Origin: Beroe forskalii
Taxonomy: Eukaryota; Ctenophora; Nuda; Beroida; Beroidae
Length of the DNA stretch: 64,000 nucleotides
Direction of reading: 5' to 3'
NCBI GenBank assembly: GCA_011033025.1
Contig: WFMF01000233.1
Coordinates: forward strand, 62,001 to 126,000
Within the stretch, counting starts at the first letter, position 1, and every line of letters starts with the position of its first letter. Below the pieces are notes generated by a model that saw only the letters and a list, made by a program, of their open reading frames with translations, searched no databases and was not told the DNA's origin. The translations under genes and the position numbers were made by a program. Below are positions 1 through 14,124 of the stretch, one piece after another.

Positions 1-3000
1 CGTCATCAACTCCACCATTGTAAGCAATAATCATGACGTCACCATCCTCACCTCGCACTTAACCAGGATCTCTGCTAGCTGCCTCCTAGCACATGGGTAC
101 CCCGTTAAGCCATGGAGCCAGTGATTATCAGGCAGGGTTATAACTTCGTAATGGGCAATCAGTGCCGTAATCAGCCACACTAACCCCACACTTGTGATCT
201 CTAAATGAACATTATCACAAGGGGTGAGATGGTCGTGGTGTGGTGGCTGTATGCACTCTACAACTGCTACCACTAAAGTGTGTCATGGAGTTCGGTGTGG
301 TTTGTTCTTTAGTGGTCCACAATCTGCATATTCAATGAGTAAGAAAAACACGATCGTTTACATCCCTACATTTTAATAAAAGCAGCTGAAATTTTAAAAA
401 ACACACCCCTTCATTTTTTGAATTAAAAGACTGATATATTGTTTCATTTTGACAATTGGGGCTTTTTTTTTGGGAGGTTGGAACTAAAATATGTTATTTG
501 GGAAGGGCCTATTGATTTGAAAAATTTAAAATTAAAAAAGGGAAGAGAAAAGGAAAAGGAAAAAGATGAAAAGACTTTGGGAAAAACAGGGAATTTTTAA
601 AAAAATGAAATAAAGGCATAAGGAAAAAGGAATTAAAAATAAGGGGAAAGGGGAAAAAAAATGAAGTGAGGGGGACTAAAGGGAAATGAGAAATAATCGG
701 AGGGGGAGAAATGGGGAAAAAAAAAGGGGCATTTAAAAAAACCCAGTGTTGATTTAATTTGTTAGCTTTATTATTTGAAATAATGGACCCCCTTTTAAAA
801 AAGGAGGGGTTTAAAATATATATTATTTTTAACTAATAATAAACATTTTATTTTCAATTTTAGTGAAGGGAAATTTTTGAACCTAAATCAAAAGGTAATA
901 AGGGGTTTTTATAATATATTTTTTTGATATTATCTAATTCATCCATTCTGTTAATAATTGAGGGATTAAAACCAAGCCGGGTCCCTTTTACAAAACCCCC
1001 GAATAATAAGATGAATTGTTTTTTAAATTAATAAAAATTCCCCAAAACCATAAATTCGGTTGTAAATTTGAAGGGTCCGGATGCCCCTTTAAGCTGGGGA
1101 ATTTACAGCGAACCCTTTTAAAGCTACCCAAAAGCTATAAAAATTAATTTGTGCCATTGACAGGAATAAACATAACCTTTTTTTTTCTTTTCTATCGGCA
1201 TTTACTACCTGCCCCCCAACACTACTTGGGTCCTAAACACTGGATTAATATAGGGATATGGGTTGTATTCATTTTGAAAAAAATTTTGAATTTAAGGTTA
1301 GGAAATTGCCCTTTTTTTAAACCCCCTTTTCAATCTCCCTCTCCATCCGTAGCCCTTATTCCCTTCTCCCTATCCCCTCAAACCAGATCATTTCTACGCA
1401 GCATCATCACCCCTCCCTCTTCTCTACTCGCAAATCCCTATTATAGATCTGCTGTAAAACTGCACGTGAAACATGTGAGATCTACCCTTATCACAGGAGA
1501 AGGATGATGATCACTAGATCTACTTGAGATCTCTACTACCTACACCAATGATCCTATATTGCAGCTATTTAAATTTTAATTGCGACACAAGGGGAGAGTT
1601 GAATGAGGAGAGAAAGAAAGGGGAGGAGGTTGAGGAGTGGAGATCAATTATATATTTGGGGTGAATGAGATGCGCTTTTCAACTGATCTATCTACGTAAA
1701 GTCTACGATAATATTGGTAGATTGATGCCACCAATTCCTCATTGTAAACCATGATAATAACCTCAGTCTGAAGTGCCTATTCCCTCCTTGGGACCCCTAA
1801 AGTCCTGATCGCAGCGTCCTGGGTCCACCTGCTCCGTATTTCCCTTTAATTGGGGGCCATTGTCAAACACCACCCATTTGGAGGGAGATATAATTGCAAA
1901 GAGATTAGTAGATTCTTAACCAGCTCCGTCACGTGACACGGGCAGTGGACTGAAAGAAGTGCAGTCCTCAGCGATACTTCAGCTGATCAAGGACAACAGC
2001 CGCTCGAAAATTCCTTTGAAAATTTTCGGAAATCATGCAAGGGCTTAAGTGATTTACCTCTAATTAGTTCCTAACTACCATGATAGTAATAGCCTGGATG
2101 ATGAAAATCGGAATCGATCGGAAAACCTTAATTTGAGCCTTAACTGAGCCTTTCCGGACACATGGCAGATCTATTCGCGTTTGATGATAATTTGAGTTTC
2201 ACCTTAATAGAGAATTTATTGTGGATTGTGATTTGTGGTCAATACATTAATTCATGAAGACACAACATGGGCCTCGTGTCTATAAATCACGAAAGTGAAA
2301 ACCAATCGCGAAAGTGAAAACCAAAATTGGCGTTGGATGGATAAAAATCTCAGTACGTAACCAATGAATAAAACAAGTTATGGAATCAGTGTTTGAAAGT
2401 TTGAGGATCCTTCATCATGATAGAATACTGACCTGGTTCTGAACCAGACTGCATTTCAGTCTCAATTACGTTCCAATAAAGCAACAACATTCCCAATTAG
2501 TGAACCTACATTTTGACCTTAAAGCAAAAACATTCCCAATTAGCGAACCGACATTTTGACCTTAAAGCAACAACATTCCCAATTAGTGAACCTACATTTT
2601 CACCTTAATTGCCAGCAGCAGTGATGCGAAACAATTAAACTACGTGTTTGCTGGGTCCGTGTGTAAATTGCTTGCCTCAACATTTTGTGTAGAATTATGG
2701 AAGAAGGGGCTACGAGGGGCCACGTTTACAATGTCATATTGTCTGCGGACCTCCACCAATAGAACCCCCCGCTGACAATACCGTGTACAAATATGTGTAT
2801 AATTCTACAGAGGTGCATTTTGTGTACATAATTACCACCGGTATATATAATGTTATGTGACAGTAGGGGTTGTAAAAGCTGGATAGCCTGTACCTAAATG
2901 GAAATGTCAATAGGAAGACCCCCTCTAGATCGATATATTCTTCAGCTTTCGCTACGTGGAATATGTTCATTATTCTGATGTGGCAAAATGAACAAAGGAT

Positions 3001-3150
3001 GTCGAACACAATATCACATAGGAGTTCAGCTTCTTTTGTATTGCTGGCAAAAGCGACGGCAGAGAAGTTTTTAAGGACAATATGTTAACATGTTAACAAT
3101 AGAACGGTAGGATTAGGACGCAAGACAAGTCTGCCCACTCTTACACTTCT
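1..3150. other. Gene-free left flank with homopolymer-rich segment
   Basis: I see no supportable gene here. Short open frames exist but have no recognisable motif or splice context. The stretch at about 361-1340 is unusual: it is dominated by runs of A, G, C and T in doublets to nonets, unlike the rest of the window, and may be low-quality sequence. A short tandem repeat lies at 2478-2607 and is listed separately. Confidence 0.6.
2478..2607. repeat. Three tandem copies of a 43-bp unit
   Basis: Three consecutive near-identical units of about 43 bp begin with AAAGCAACAACATTCCCAA or a one-base variant and end in a TTTTGACCTT-like tail. Copies run at about 2478-2520, 2521-2563 and 2564-2607. No open frame or splice site is associated. 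Confidence 0.85.
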
Positions 3151-3159
3151 TTATTTCCA

Positions 3160-3735
3160 GACTAGATGCCTCCTGACACCCACAACTTTCTAATTTCAGA
3201 CTACACCCCTCCACCCACTCTAATTTCAGAGGAAAAAAACCACTCATCCACTCTTACACTCTAATCTTAGGGCAAAACCCACTCATCAACTCTAATTTCA
3301 GATAAATCTCACTCACCCCCTCTAATTTCAGACTACATGTTCCACTCACCCACTCTAATCTCAGAGTACATGTCCCACTCACCCACTCTAATTTCAGAGT
3401 ACATGTTCCTGCCCCACTCACCCCCTCTAATTTCAGAGTACATGTCCCACTCACCCACTCTAATTTCAGAGTACATGCCCCACTCGCCCAATCTAATTTC
3501 AGAGCACATGCCCCACTCACCCACTCTTATTTCAGAGTACATGTCCCGCTCACCCCCTCTAATTTCAGAGTACGTGCCCCACTCACCCACTCTAATTTCA
3601 GAGCACATGCCCCACTCACCCACTCTTATTTCAGAGTACATGTCCCGCTCACCCCCTCTAATATTTTCAGAGTACATGTTTCTGCCCCACTCACCCACTC
3701 TAATTTCAGAGTACATGTTCCTGCCCCACTCGAGT
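3160..3735 (+). repeat. 33-bp minisatellite carrying a splice-acceptor motif
   Basis: About 17 copies of a 33-bp unit, each with a pyrimidine stretch followed by CTCTAATTTCAG then AGTACATG. The outer left copies are degenerate and the right copies are nearly identical. The unit length is a multiple of three, so both strands show long open frames of an 11-residue repeat; these are by-products of the period. The right-most copy runs into the presumed first exon of the gene at 3739-10362, so each unit is a potential alternative 3' splice site that keeps the same frame. Confidence 0.9.
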
Positions 3736-3738
3736 AAG

Positions 3739-6700
3739 ATGATGGCTACTGGGTGTCTGTACGACGCTGTTTTTGCTCTGGGTAACCAGTATCTCGACCT
3801 CCGAAGGAGCTTACCCGATCTCATGAACCAGTTCGTCCATATTGACAAGGTAATTAATTCAGATTTCAGATTTAATATTAATTTGATATTTATTTAATAT
3901 TTAATATTAATAGTTCTGATTTCTGAAGTATCTTTTTTCAATCTGTAATATCAGACTTTTTTGAAGATAAATTCATGTGAGAAAAACGCTGCTTATTGTT
4001 CCTCCCGTGCCCCCGTCGCTACGTTTCCCATTCCTACCATTGTTACAGCTATTCGTGTGACAATTGACATCGAATATGTAAATTGATTATGCTGAATGAA
4101 AATGTGGAGTAAATCTAAAATTAGCCGTTGATTCAGTACCAACACTGTCAAAATTCATGTAGCACCTACCCTACCTACGTGTTTTGAATTTTAGCCATGC
4201 GTGACACTGAAATTACAGTATACAGTAGTACAGTAAACCGACCGTGACATTGAATTTGAAATTAACAATTCTAATAATTCATCATGGTGTAAATTTCACA
4301 TCATGTGAACCGTGAACCTTCTGAATTAACATATGTATTGTGTACTAATCTTTGTGTTTGTAGTTGTTGTTTTCTAATCGATCTCATCATGGCATTAAGT
4401 CACCTGGTGACTTAGGAGCTTTACTAGAAGTGAGTTGTGGTTGACGTAATTATCATAGCTCAACGTGGTTAATTGATGAGGGTTCCAATGTCCATGTTCT
4501 GCGTACGAGGTTTATCAAAGCTGCGGGGACTTAAGAGCGATAGTGTTGGTTTTATGGGTTTTGTGGTACTAGTAAATTAGTAATATTCGCATAATTATTA
4601 CAATTATGTCCGAATAAATTGCTAATTGTTCGGAAAGTGTTCCTCCGCTATTAGATTTAATTACGGTGGTATTGTTAACGATAATAGTCCCCTAATACCT
4701 GATTATAAAGTCCCTCATATTATCATCATCCTGAGGTCTCAGTAGTGTAACTGCTAGGTTTTGTCACATACCTATTTACATGGAAGCTCTTTAGATACGA
4801 GGGAAGTTTGTAAGTCCACCATTTCATTTAGCTGGAAAAGAAAATATTTTGTACTGAAAATGTGTATATTTCATACTGGAAATGTGCAGAACCTACTTAT
4901 ATGCGGAAAGAAAGTTTATCAAATCCGTACGACCCCTCTGGAAGAGGGAAATTCCTCAATCTTCCATAATATGGACGTCGGGTTTGAGTTTCCAAAGAAA
5001 GACATGAGTAGCTGATGTGTCTGGCTTGCGGACCTCGCACTGGTTCGCAACAGACCCCGCTGCAGATCACGTGATCGTCTCACACTATGTAGAACTAAAT
5101 CACTAAACTACGTACTACTACTATTAGTACTGGTTAAATATGTGATAAAATCCTGCGAAACACGCCCTAGATTAGTAAATTAGAGATTGTTTGCGCTTTT
5201 GATTTTGGTAATACAATACTTGAAATGCAGCTTCTTAACTCGTCCCACCCAATTCACTCCACCCTTCATCAAATTCACTCCTTATCCTGCCCACTCCACC
5301 CTTCACAGTTCACCCCATTCACCCCTCCAATCTACAAACATACATAAGATTGCTGTCATATTTCACTTTAATGGGGAAGAGGAAATTGCGTAGTGTTTAT
5401 GCAACATAACAATGTTGCAGGCAACACTTCACCTCTCTTTCACCTCTTATTCTGCTCTCCTTCACGTCTCAGTTCTCACCCCATCCACTTTAGGACCCTG
5501 TACCACCATCTTGTGTCTGTCCGGGGATGTGTCTGTCTGTCTGTGTCTGTCCGGGGTTTATTATTGTCGGAGGTCCGGTGTGCATGTCTTCTCCCTCTCC
5601 CTCTCTCCTGTAATTAGCCCTCAGGCACACCACCACACTCGCAGGGCGTGTCCAGTGTCCAGTGTGGGTTTTTAGCTTGTTGTGTGTGCTGCTAATTGGA
5701 AAACAGTTCACGGGAATTTCCATCCAATTACCATGCAGCCAATTGAGTACAGTGTTCTGAGGAATGCTATCTGTTGAGGGAGTGTAATTGGTTGTGCTAA
5801 TTAATTGCAACTCAGTGGTGGTGGTGGAATCAAGTTTCTTCCTCAGGGCACTTGAAAAGCTGTGTCTATTACTCATGGTGTGGTTTGAACGGCCGCAATC
5901 TTTGAAACAACCAACGCAATTCTTTTCGGGAAACTTTGAAACAACCTATCTCTAAGCCATTCTATTTGGGAAGAAGCTCTAGATGATATGTGCCGCTTCA
6001 TTTTATCTATTCTAACGAGGCTATATGGAAAATTGTGATTTTATAGAGAAAACTATGTCAAGTTGGAATTTTCTTGAAGTGGTGGTAATTAGACAGTTGA
6101 ACGAGTTATCATATTTTGGAAGTTGAGAACAAATAATTCTATTATGTGAAAATATCTGCGATCTCCATGAGGAATTTCGCATAGATTGAATGACTGGCAT
6201 TCCGACATTTCATCTAACATTCCAATTTCTGATTGAGCTGCTAAACATCAATAAAGATTTCAATTTCATGTTTGTTTAACAATCGCCATGACGAATCACG
6301 AAATGTTCATTCTTTTCAGTTTTCATATCAATAAAATTGTTTTCATTCCATTTTTCAATTATCCCAATCAGTGAAAAAACTCAATTCTAAAAAACAATTT
6401 GACAGCTTTTATTGAAATGTATATTCCCCAATTAATGTATACACCTACACTCACCCCGTCAAGAGAGAGAGAGCTCGCAGCAGCTATATGAATGAAAACA
6501 TACATTCTGAATTGTACACTCTTATCTCTAAAGTACATTGTATGGTTTGACTCTCTCTCGTTTTCTGTCAATGTGGCCGGGTGTATGTATACTATATATT
6601 GTAACAACTATCAAACACCACCGTGTAGGATCAGGAGAGAGAACAAAACAACAATAAAATTATTGACATGTTTACGTGGTGACAGCTCTCATCTCCGTAG

Positions 6701-9700
6701 GAACCACCGTATCTATCGGAGTAGTTCCGAGACTTTACTCGGATATCATCGCCACCAAGAGCTATGGTTGGTTGAGGAGCCGTGCTAATTTCCTGGTTTA
6801 ACATGGTGAATATTGATGTGGAAATTAAAATTACACTTATTCCGTTTGCGCAACATGGGCCTCTCTTCAACATGGGCCTCTCAGTACTTCAACAAACAAT
6901 TTTTTCCGCCAGTTCACATAATTAAATGTTGTTGGTTTTGTTTGCAACAAAAGAGGATGGAGTAGAGATATTGGTGTAAAGTTGAGAATATCTCACGGGT
7001 AAAGACGTAACATGGAGCCTGAGATTTATAGTGCACTAGAAGAGATATGAGATGAGTGTGAACTGTGAAGTGGTAGTTACTAGTATGGGAGTGTTGTAGA
7101 AGAGATATGAGATAAGTGTGAAGTGGTAGTTGGTAGGTAGTATGTTAGTATGTTAGGTGTAAAGTGGTAGTTGGTAGGTAGTATGGGAGTGCTGTAGAAG
7201 AGATATGAGATAAGTGTGACATGGAAGTTACTATAGAGTTGATTGGTAGTACCTATGGAGTGCAGTAGAAGAGATATGAGATAGAAGAGATATGAGGTAG
7301 GTGTAAAATGGTTGTTGATAGGTAGTACCTATGTCAGTGTGAACTGTTAATTGAGTGTGACAGGCTCGTGGTAGTGTGTCACTACACGAAACATGGCTAA
7401 GAAGAGAACCCTGTTGTTATAGTAGTCCTTGGAACATGAAGTAGTCGTTGGAACATGAAGTGCTGGTATCTCTTGGAGGTCACTGTTTCAAGGCTCTCCT
7501 TTCAACGAGACATTTATCAATGAGGGCAGGACAGGTGGAAGGAAGGCCGACTTTCCTCCAGACTACATGATATTGAAGAATTGATCATCATAATTTAGGA
7601 TCTTCATTTCTGATCCTGAGATCCTGCGTTCATGCTTATCAGCTGATACCGACCTCCAAAGGAATGAGTGGGTTGGAGAATATTTGGGAAAACAATTTGA
7701 ATCTATTTTTAAGTTAATTTATTGTCAAAACAATTATGTCGGAAAGGACGGTTGCCATGGGATTTATGGGAAATTCTGTTCGTTACCGCTTCACAGGACG
7801 GCCAAAAGAGAAGCAGTTGATTTTCCCCGTATCGTTTTAAACGGTTAATCTCACTTACCAGATTAAAATGTCTGTTTTTAGGTATTTTAACAACAAGTGC
7901 TATTTAAAACGCCTCTTATTGATATATTTATTAAGTTGTTAAAATTTGTCTCATAGCAACTTGAAGAAATTTATTAGTTGGTTTAAACATCCTTCCTAAA
8001 TACTCCTTCCTTAATGAATTCTTTCCCCTCACAATTCCCAAATTCCGGTAAAATCTCCTCAAGATCACACCATGGCAGTTATATAGGCGTGTAACGATAA
8101 ACCCAATATCATGGTAGGGTTATAGGTCATTCAGAAGGCCTATAATTATTGATATATTTAGGTTATTTAGACTTGTTGGTATGGTAGACAATTTCACCGG
8201 TCTGCCGTTGCAATATATATTCATAACACTCTGACATTGTTATACATACCTTTAGGGATGAAATCATATGCTATAAATAAACTGATAATAACAACAATAA
8301 TAATAATGTGGGTGTAAATCAATGTCGTTGATTTTGTGTTTTAGTACCCTAAAGTCACCCCTTAGTCCAAAGGTGGAGTTGACTAAAGATGCTTTCCCAA
8401 ATTATTGAATTATTTACCTACAACGTGTGTGATTTTGTGATAAAAATGTCTCTTTGATTTTGGTCAGTCACCAGTGCGACAATTGGGTCGCACACAAGAA
8501 TAGCGTAGGATGCTCTTCAAGAGGATTAACTGCTGGAATAAGACTAGAATAAGGAATGCTGCATTGGAAGTGGAGGGGCTTGTGCCCTTATTAATACATT
8601 AATGTCCAATTTTAGTATTTCATGATCGTTGATCTACCAATATGCCTTACATCATAGAAACGAGCAATGGAATCGTTGATATTTTTGTTGGCAGCAATTA
8701 ATAGATTTGGGTTACTAGAAGTGCCCTTACCATCGCCCTGGTCTTTGAAGTGGTCCATGAATTTCAGTTATCGTAGGATACGATTGTAAAGTTCTGAACA
8801 TGTTTGGGTCGGTTGTGGAATGTGAAGGCGCCGCCATGAATACCAACGGTAACACTATCTGGTGATTACTGTTTCCGATTCCTTCCGAGAACCTGTGTTT
8901 GGATATTGGTAAATTCTGTTAAGTACTGATGGTTTTGTGATATATTTAGCATGATCATTGGAAATCACGAATCAGCAAATAATGCTAAATGAAATTCGCG
9001 TGGGCTGGTCCGATATATTGATTCATTGATTTTGCAAACAGAATATCCGGCGCTGATGATATACGTTACAAAATTAATACTTATATTCCTAGCCACTGTT
9101 TGGGATTTCAGCGAAAACCAAAATATCCCAGTTTTCAATGAAAAGCTGGTTTTAACTTCTGTGACACACAAAACCTTTCATAACTGATATGAGATATCAA
9201 CTTTAATCAATGGATACTTTTTTCTGTCTCTAAGTCTGGCTTTAATCCGTCCCATCATCAGAACATGTTCTCCTTTTTCAAGATTTTTACTTTAATCAAT
9301 ATGGAACACTTTTTCTGTCTTTGTTTTCAAATACGTTCCCCGGTCAGAACTGAGTTCTAGACTGATGACTTTGACGTAATGGAACTGTTAATAATCTTTG
9401 TTTTTGTAACACGTTCCCTTCAGGTCGTTTTAACAGCTCATTTACATTTTAACCTTTGAAATTCAATTAGTTTTGTGACAGATGACTGATGACGTCATCA
9501 GTCACCACCTTAGTTATGAGATGTAAATATGAATCTATTAAAGCTTGATGGCATGATATTCCTAGGACCAACAATATATAATTTTGAAATTATGACAATA
9601 AAACGTACATAAAATTTATAGTATTTTTTATTCTTTAAACTTTTAAAGTCTTAGCTAACGGTCACTTATTGTACTTATTGTTTCGGCCACTATAAACTTA

Positions 9701-10362
9701 AGTATATATTTAAATCGGCTGGTTTAGTTATTCATTCATTCATGTCAGAAAAACAAAATCGGAAAAAATGCAAAATTTACTTTTAACCTCTAAAATTCAA
9801 TTAGTTTTGTGACAGATTATATTGGAATTCAAAATCAAAGCAGCATTCAAAAGGTTTAATCAGGTTTAATAATGAGCATTAAAGTTCTCCATTCGATCTT
9901 GTTTCAAAGGCAGTCAATGTAATGATAAATTGATTTATAGGTGTTAAGGATAGTCGTGCGCAGCGTGCGTTTTACGGGTCATTATTCATCAAGGATGCGG
10001 CACGTCCACCGTCCAACGTTCAATTAAAAAACTAATGTAACTTCAGCATAACGATAAGAAATATCAAATAATTCCAGTCCCTAACCCCCCTCTAATCCCT
10101 CCTCTCATCTCGCCAACCCCCTCCCCCCATCTCTAGTCCCCTCTCAAATCCCGCTTACCCACCTCTCATATCGCTAACCTTCCCTCAGGAGGAGTTGTCA
10201 GTGGTGCTGGGTAAGATCAGGAGGCTGATGGAAGCCAACAGGTCCGACCTCCCTCCTGTTGACAGTGACCCCTCCTCCGTGATGTCGAGTGGCTCCGAGA
10301 AGTCCCCCGTCCCCATTCACACTCCCAAGGATCTCGTGGAACTGGACATCGGAGCGAGTTAA
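3739..10362 (+). CDS. Tentative two-exon small protein, unrecognised
   Basis: Exon A ends at 3849 with a GTAATT donor, and exon B is 10189-10362, preceded by a long pyrimidine tract ending TTCCCTCAG. Both exons are in phase 0 and join without a stop. Starting at the double ATG at 3739 gives about 94 residues. The N-terminal part is probably helical (YLDLRRSLPDLMNQF), followed by a basic helix (LGKIRRLMEANR) and a Ser/Pro-rich acidic tail ending LDIGAS. I do not recognise the family. The frame is open upstream through the 33-bp array, so the true start or an upstream exon could lie further 5'. The 6.3-kb intron may hide another exon. Codon use and splice sites support a real gene; function is unknown. 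Confidence 0.5.
3850..10188. other. Presumed intron, no other gene seen
   Basis: AT-rich sequence between the two tentative exons. It contains a C-rich imperfect repeat at about 5220-5345, a tandem array at 7020-7330, a perfect palindrome at 9483-9504 and a 36-bp direct repeat at about 9447 and 9779. No coding exon was identified with confidence. Confidence 0.5.
7020..7330. repeat. Irregular tandem array, unit about 60 bp
   Basis: Repeated blocks contain AGAAGAGATATGAGATA, GTGTGAAGTGGTAGT and TGGTAGGTAGTATG in the same order, about five degenerate copies with deletions. No coding sense. Confidence 0.75.
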
Positions 10363-13300
10363 ATGATTTCAAGTGTTTTTAGTGGTCGGCTCTGTTAAAT
10401 CAAACTTTGGGTTTTTCTAGAAAAGCAAATTAACAGCAGCACTATGCTTATGATCTAAGGTTAATTCCCAAGAATATAGTGTATCCATGTAAAAACAGAG
10501 CCGAACTTGTGACACTAGAAAAATGCCACACTTTCTGAGAAATTTTACATCCAATGGCACATCGTGAGACATTTAATGATGCGCCAGACGCGGTGAAGTC
10601 AACCATAATGTACTGTATGATTTGATGAAAGACACACGTTATTTTTAAGTTAAATCCTTTGTTGCAGAAGGGTAGGAAGATGTATTATTATTAAATTGAT
10701 TTGTGTACCAGCCCGGAGCGGTCGTCGTTTCTATATACTGCAATTCTTGTTGTGCGATGCATTGTTGAAGTTTGGATCGAGTTTTAGAAGCACCCGTTGT
10801 TTGAGTACTGCTTGTAAAATGTCACGTTACATAAGAAGTATTTTGTATAATCCTGGAGTGTTTGATGGATCGACCATGCATTTTGGCGATTCAATCGTAC
10901 AGGTGACGTCAGAAGTAAAAAGTCTTGGATATTTCAAGCCATACCTTTGATCAAGTCACAAAAGACGTTGTATTTGCAGGAGATTTTTTTATTCAAGACG
11001 TCACCTGTGCTAATAAGTCATTCTGAGGGGTTTCGGAACACGATGCAATTTTATTAAACTTTTAATGCGCCTTGTATACGTCATGTGATACAATAATTTT
11101 ATCTACTTATTAAAACCTTTTTCACTTTTAGACAGGGTTACTAATGCTTTACTTTTATCATTATTATATTAATTTTATATCAAACTAGGATTTATACTTA
11201 ATTCTAAAAATTATTTCTTGATGAAAAAGGAAATCGTCATGTGTTTTCCACAACAATAAGCTGGTACCACGGAGGTATATTTGTCACACTTTGGGGTTGT
11301 TTTTATTATTATTTTTTAAATTTTTAACACTCTTGCGTACCCCCGTACGTTTAGTGGGGATATAGTTGAGTTCAGCAGCATGTATGATACCACTTTCACA
11401 GCCTGTTAAATATTATTAAATTGAGATGTATTCGTATGATGAGGAGGATGCATCATTTTAAGACGGTTTGAAGAATATGTGGGTCTATGAGTGTGTGAGT
11501 TTTAGATCTGTGTACGTGTTTCAAAGATTAGCTATCTGTATGAGAAATGTATGAGAAATGTATGAGAAAATGTATGAGAAATGTATGAGAAAATATGTAT
11601 CTTGTGTGAGTACCGTTCTCTAAAAAGTCCATGGATGTGAGCGGGATTCAGTAAGTAATATTGATCCAAATTTCCAACTTTTCTAGGCAATTTGGTTTAA
11701 GAGTAAAACAAGGTCTATCAGAATCTAAAAAGGTTAGACAACTTGAGTAAATCGCACGATTTTTTTTGTTAGAATGAAAATGCTTCTTAAAAATATTACT
11801 AGACGGAAATTGGTTTAAAAGTGTAAAATGTGAGTTGAGAATGTGGTTTGCTCATGTATGCAGGGACCTTGTGCATGTTACGGACTGCATGACATAGTAA
11901 ACCCTATAATTTGTGGAAGGAGAAGGGACCATCTGTGCTGGTCGTTGAAAAGGCCACTCTGAGTGTGGTAAATTTCATCCTTTTTTGCTATACTATGTAA
12001 TTGGGAATGCTGAACAAACTCCTTATTGTTTGTTCTTACATTTATGTTGGAAGTAAATATGTAATTCGACATAGCAATATCATAGTGAGCCTTCTAGTGA
12101 GCGTTTTAGCGTGGATGGTCCCTTCAAATGAATGTACGGAATGGTATTTGAGGGTTTATTCAGTGTTCACTGATCGGGGATCTTTATTTGTTATTTATAC
12201 AAAGTGTAGAGACGAAATGTGACCAACTTCCAAAAAACACCCTTCAGATTGCTCGGGATGACAACTGTAACCAGGGTATTGAAGTATTTAAGTTTGGACT
12301 TCGAGCTGTCAAACATTCTGACTTGTCGAACTTGTCTCCCAACAAATATTTCTTTGCGGATTGTTTTAAACTCACCAGTATAGAAATCATTCCATTACGC
12401 ACTGTAAATGTATTTCAAGCGCATTGCTTATGGAATAACGTGGGGTTTGTCTATGCTAGAAATATAATCTGGTCGTTGGTTATGTTGGATCCGTCTCTGA
12501 GTGTATTTGTGTGCATGAACTGCTATATTAACTTGTGATTACTGTAACTCCTGATTTGTCTTTACTCTCTCTATATATCCATATTATGTGAACACTTCTC
12601 CAATGCTTTGCTGGTATAAACGTTGGAGAAAACTCCTCAGTTCTCGGTCTGAGAAAGGTGCTTGATTGGTCAATCTGACTCTGAATTGTCAACCGAGGTC
12701 TTAGATATTCACTAAATTAAATAACACAAATCTTTGTGCAAAGTGACTATATTATTCTATGACCGAGAACTGATGGGATATGATTTGGAACGCTACGATA
12801 CATCTAGCAGACTCAACAAAAACACCGCGTTGTGGAATAACGTGTCAGTGATTCCATGATGTAACCTCGCTGTATTGAAATACAATGAAGGGTACAATAC
12901 GAAACAACACACGTCACAGCTGTATGTATCGGAGCTAATTTTCTGGTAAAATGCTTGATTTCTGGTGTCTATTGATTATATTGTTCGTAAGGTTAATTTG
13001 CTGTCACACGAAACACATTTTACACTTATACGCGATTAATATAACGAGTCAAGTTTTATCATAATCGCACAAGTTGTTCAAGGGAACCCACCACTATATA
13101 TTTTAATCTTGAACTATTCGGTTTATTCTTCGGACTTTCCCAAATGAAATTTGTAGATATAGACGAGTAGAAGTTGCTTCTCAGTATAATTTATTGAATT
13201 ATGGATCCCATCCTGGATAACAAATCAAGTGTTGAATATCTAAATTATAAATGGGTTTCCCTTTGATTTCACTTTTTCATCTTCTACATTTTTATGTCAT

Positions 13301-14116
13301 TCAAAGTTTAATTTATTTTTATTTTAACCCACTAAACAGATGTTATTGTTTATGTTCCTAGAAATAGATTCACGGCTAAATTATTTTATCTCCCCATTTT
13401 TACACAATCCTGAGCCCTATTTATTGCCATATATCGTTTTATCGATTATGAGAAACTCGACCAAGTGGAGCGAAGTTTAAAAGATTTACAAGTAGTATAT
13501 TATGATAATTCTAGATGGCATAGATTTTTCAAGTTTCTATCATATTTAATAATAACTCGTAAGAAATACATATTATTTGAATCAATCCAATTTGAGAAGA
13601 ATGAATTTGCTATCAGGTCTCCTTATGATGGTATATATGACGTTAAAAGTTGCAAACTTTTGAAAATGTTTTGTGTTAATTTGTTCGGTTCTTCCAAATG
13701 TAAATATCAAAAGTTGTAAAAGTTCAAAAACTGATAACGTTCACTGGATCACACATACGTCTGTCTGATCTGGTTTTTCTTACTATACTAAGTTCGTTTC
13801 ACTGCACACGAAAACAGACAACGATTGGTGGTGGTCCCTTGAACGTTATCCATCGTTTCAAGTCACAAGTTCAGATATTCTTCTGTGTTTGGATTGTTCA
13901 ATTAAACACGGGTTTTCTTTGTTACCAAACTACCAAAAAAGCAAATTGAGACTGCTAAGTGCTAGGGTGTCGTTTGACCTCGCTTGCTACTTCCCTCTTT
14001 CGACTTTTCGAGCGGGTAAATGTCTTTTAAATAACTGATCATTGACACTATTAAAATTTTGCTATGAATCACTTCCGTTTTAGATTCAACCCTATTCACG
14101 AACGCAGAACTCGACA
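10363..14116. other. Intergenic, no gene seen
   Basis: AT-rich DNA downstream of the tentative small gene. Isolated open frames of 64-116 codons lack motifs, splice context or codon bias and were not called. A short ATGTATGAGAA microsatellite lies near 11545-11600. Confidence 0.5.
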
Positions 14117-14124
14117 CAAAATTT

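Noticed and set aside
31-273. 80-codon minus-strand frame at the left edge
   Set aside because: No similarity recognised and no clear splice sites; could be an exon of a gene beyond the edge but unsupported.
3254-3848. 171-codon minus-strand repeat protein
   Set aside because: Shadow of the 33-bp minisatellite; the plus strand fits a splice-site array better.
10696-10950. Possible reverse-transcriptase tail (VKSLGYF-like end)
   Set aside because: Only a short, weak resemblance and no supporting upstream domain.
12188-12538. 116-codon plus-strand frame
   Set aside because: No motif, no splice context, AT-rich codon use typical of chance frames here.
13465-13719. 84-codon plus-strand frame
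   Set aside because: Protein-like at first sight but no recognisable family, promoter or neighbouring exon.
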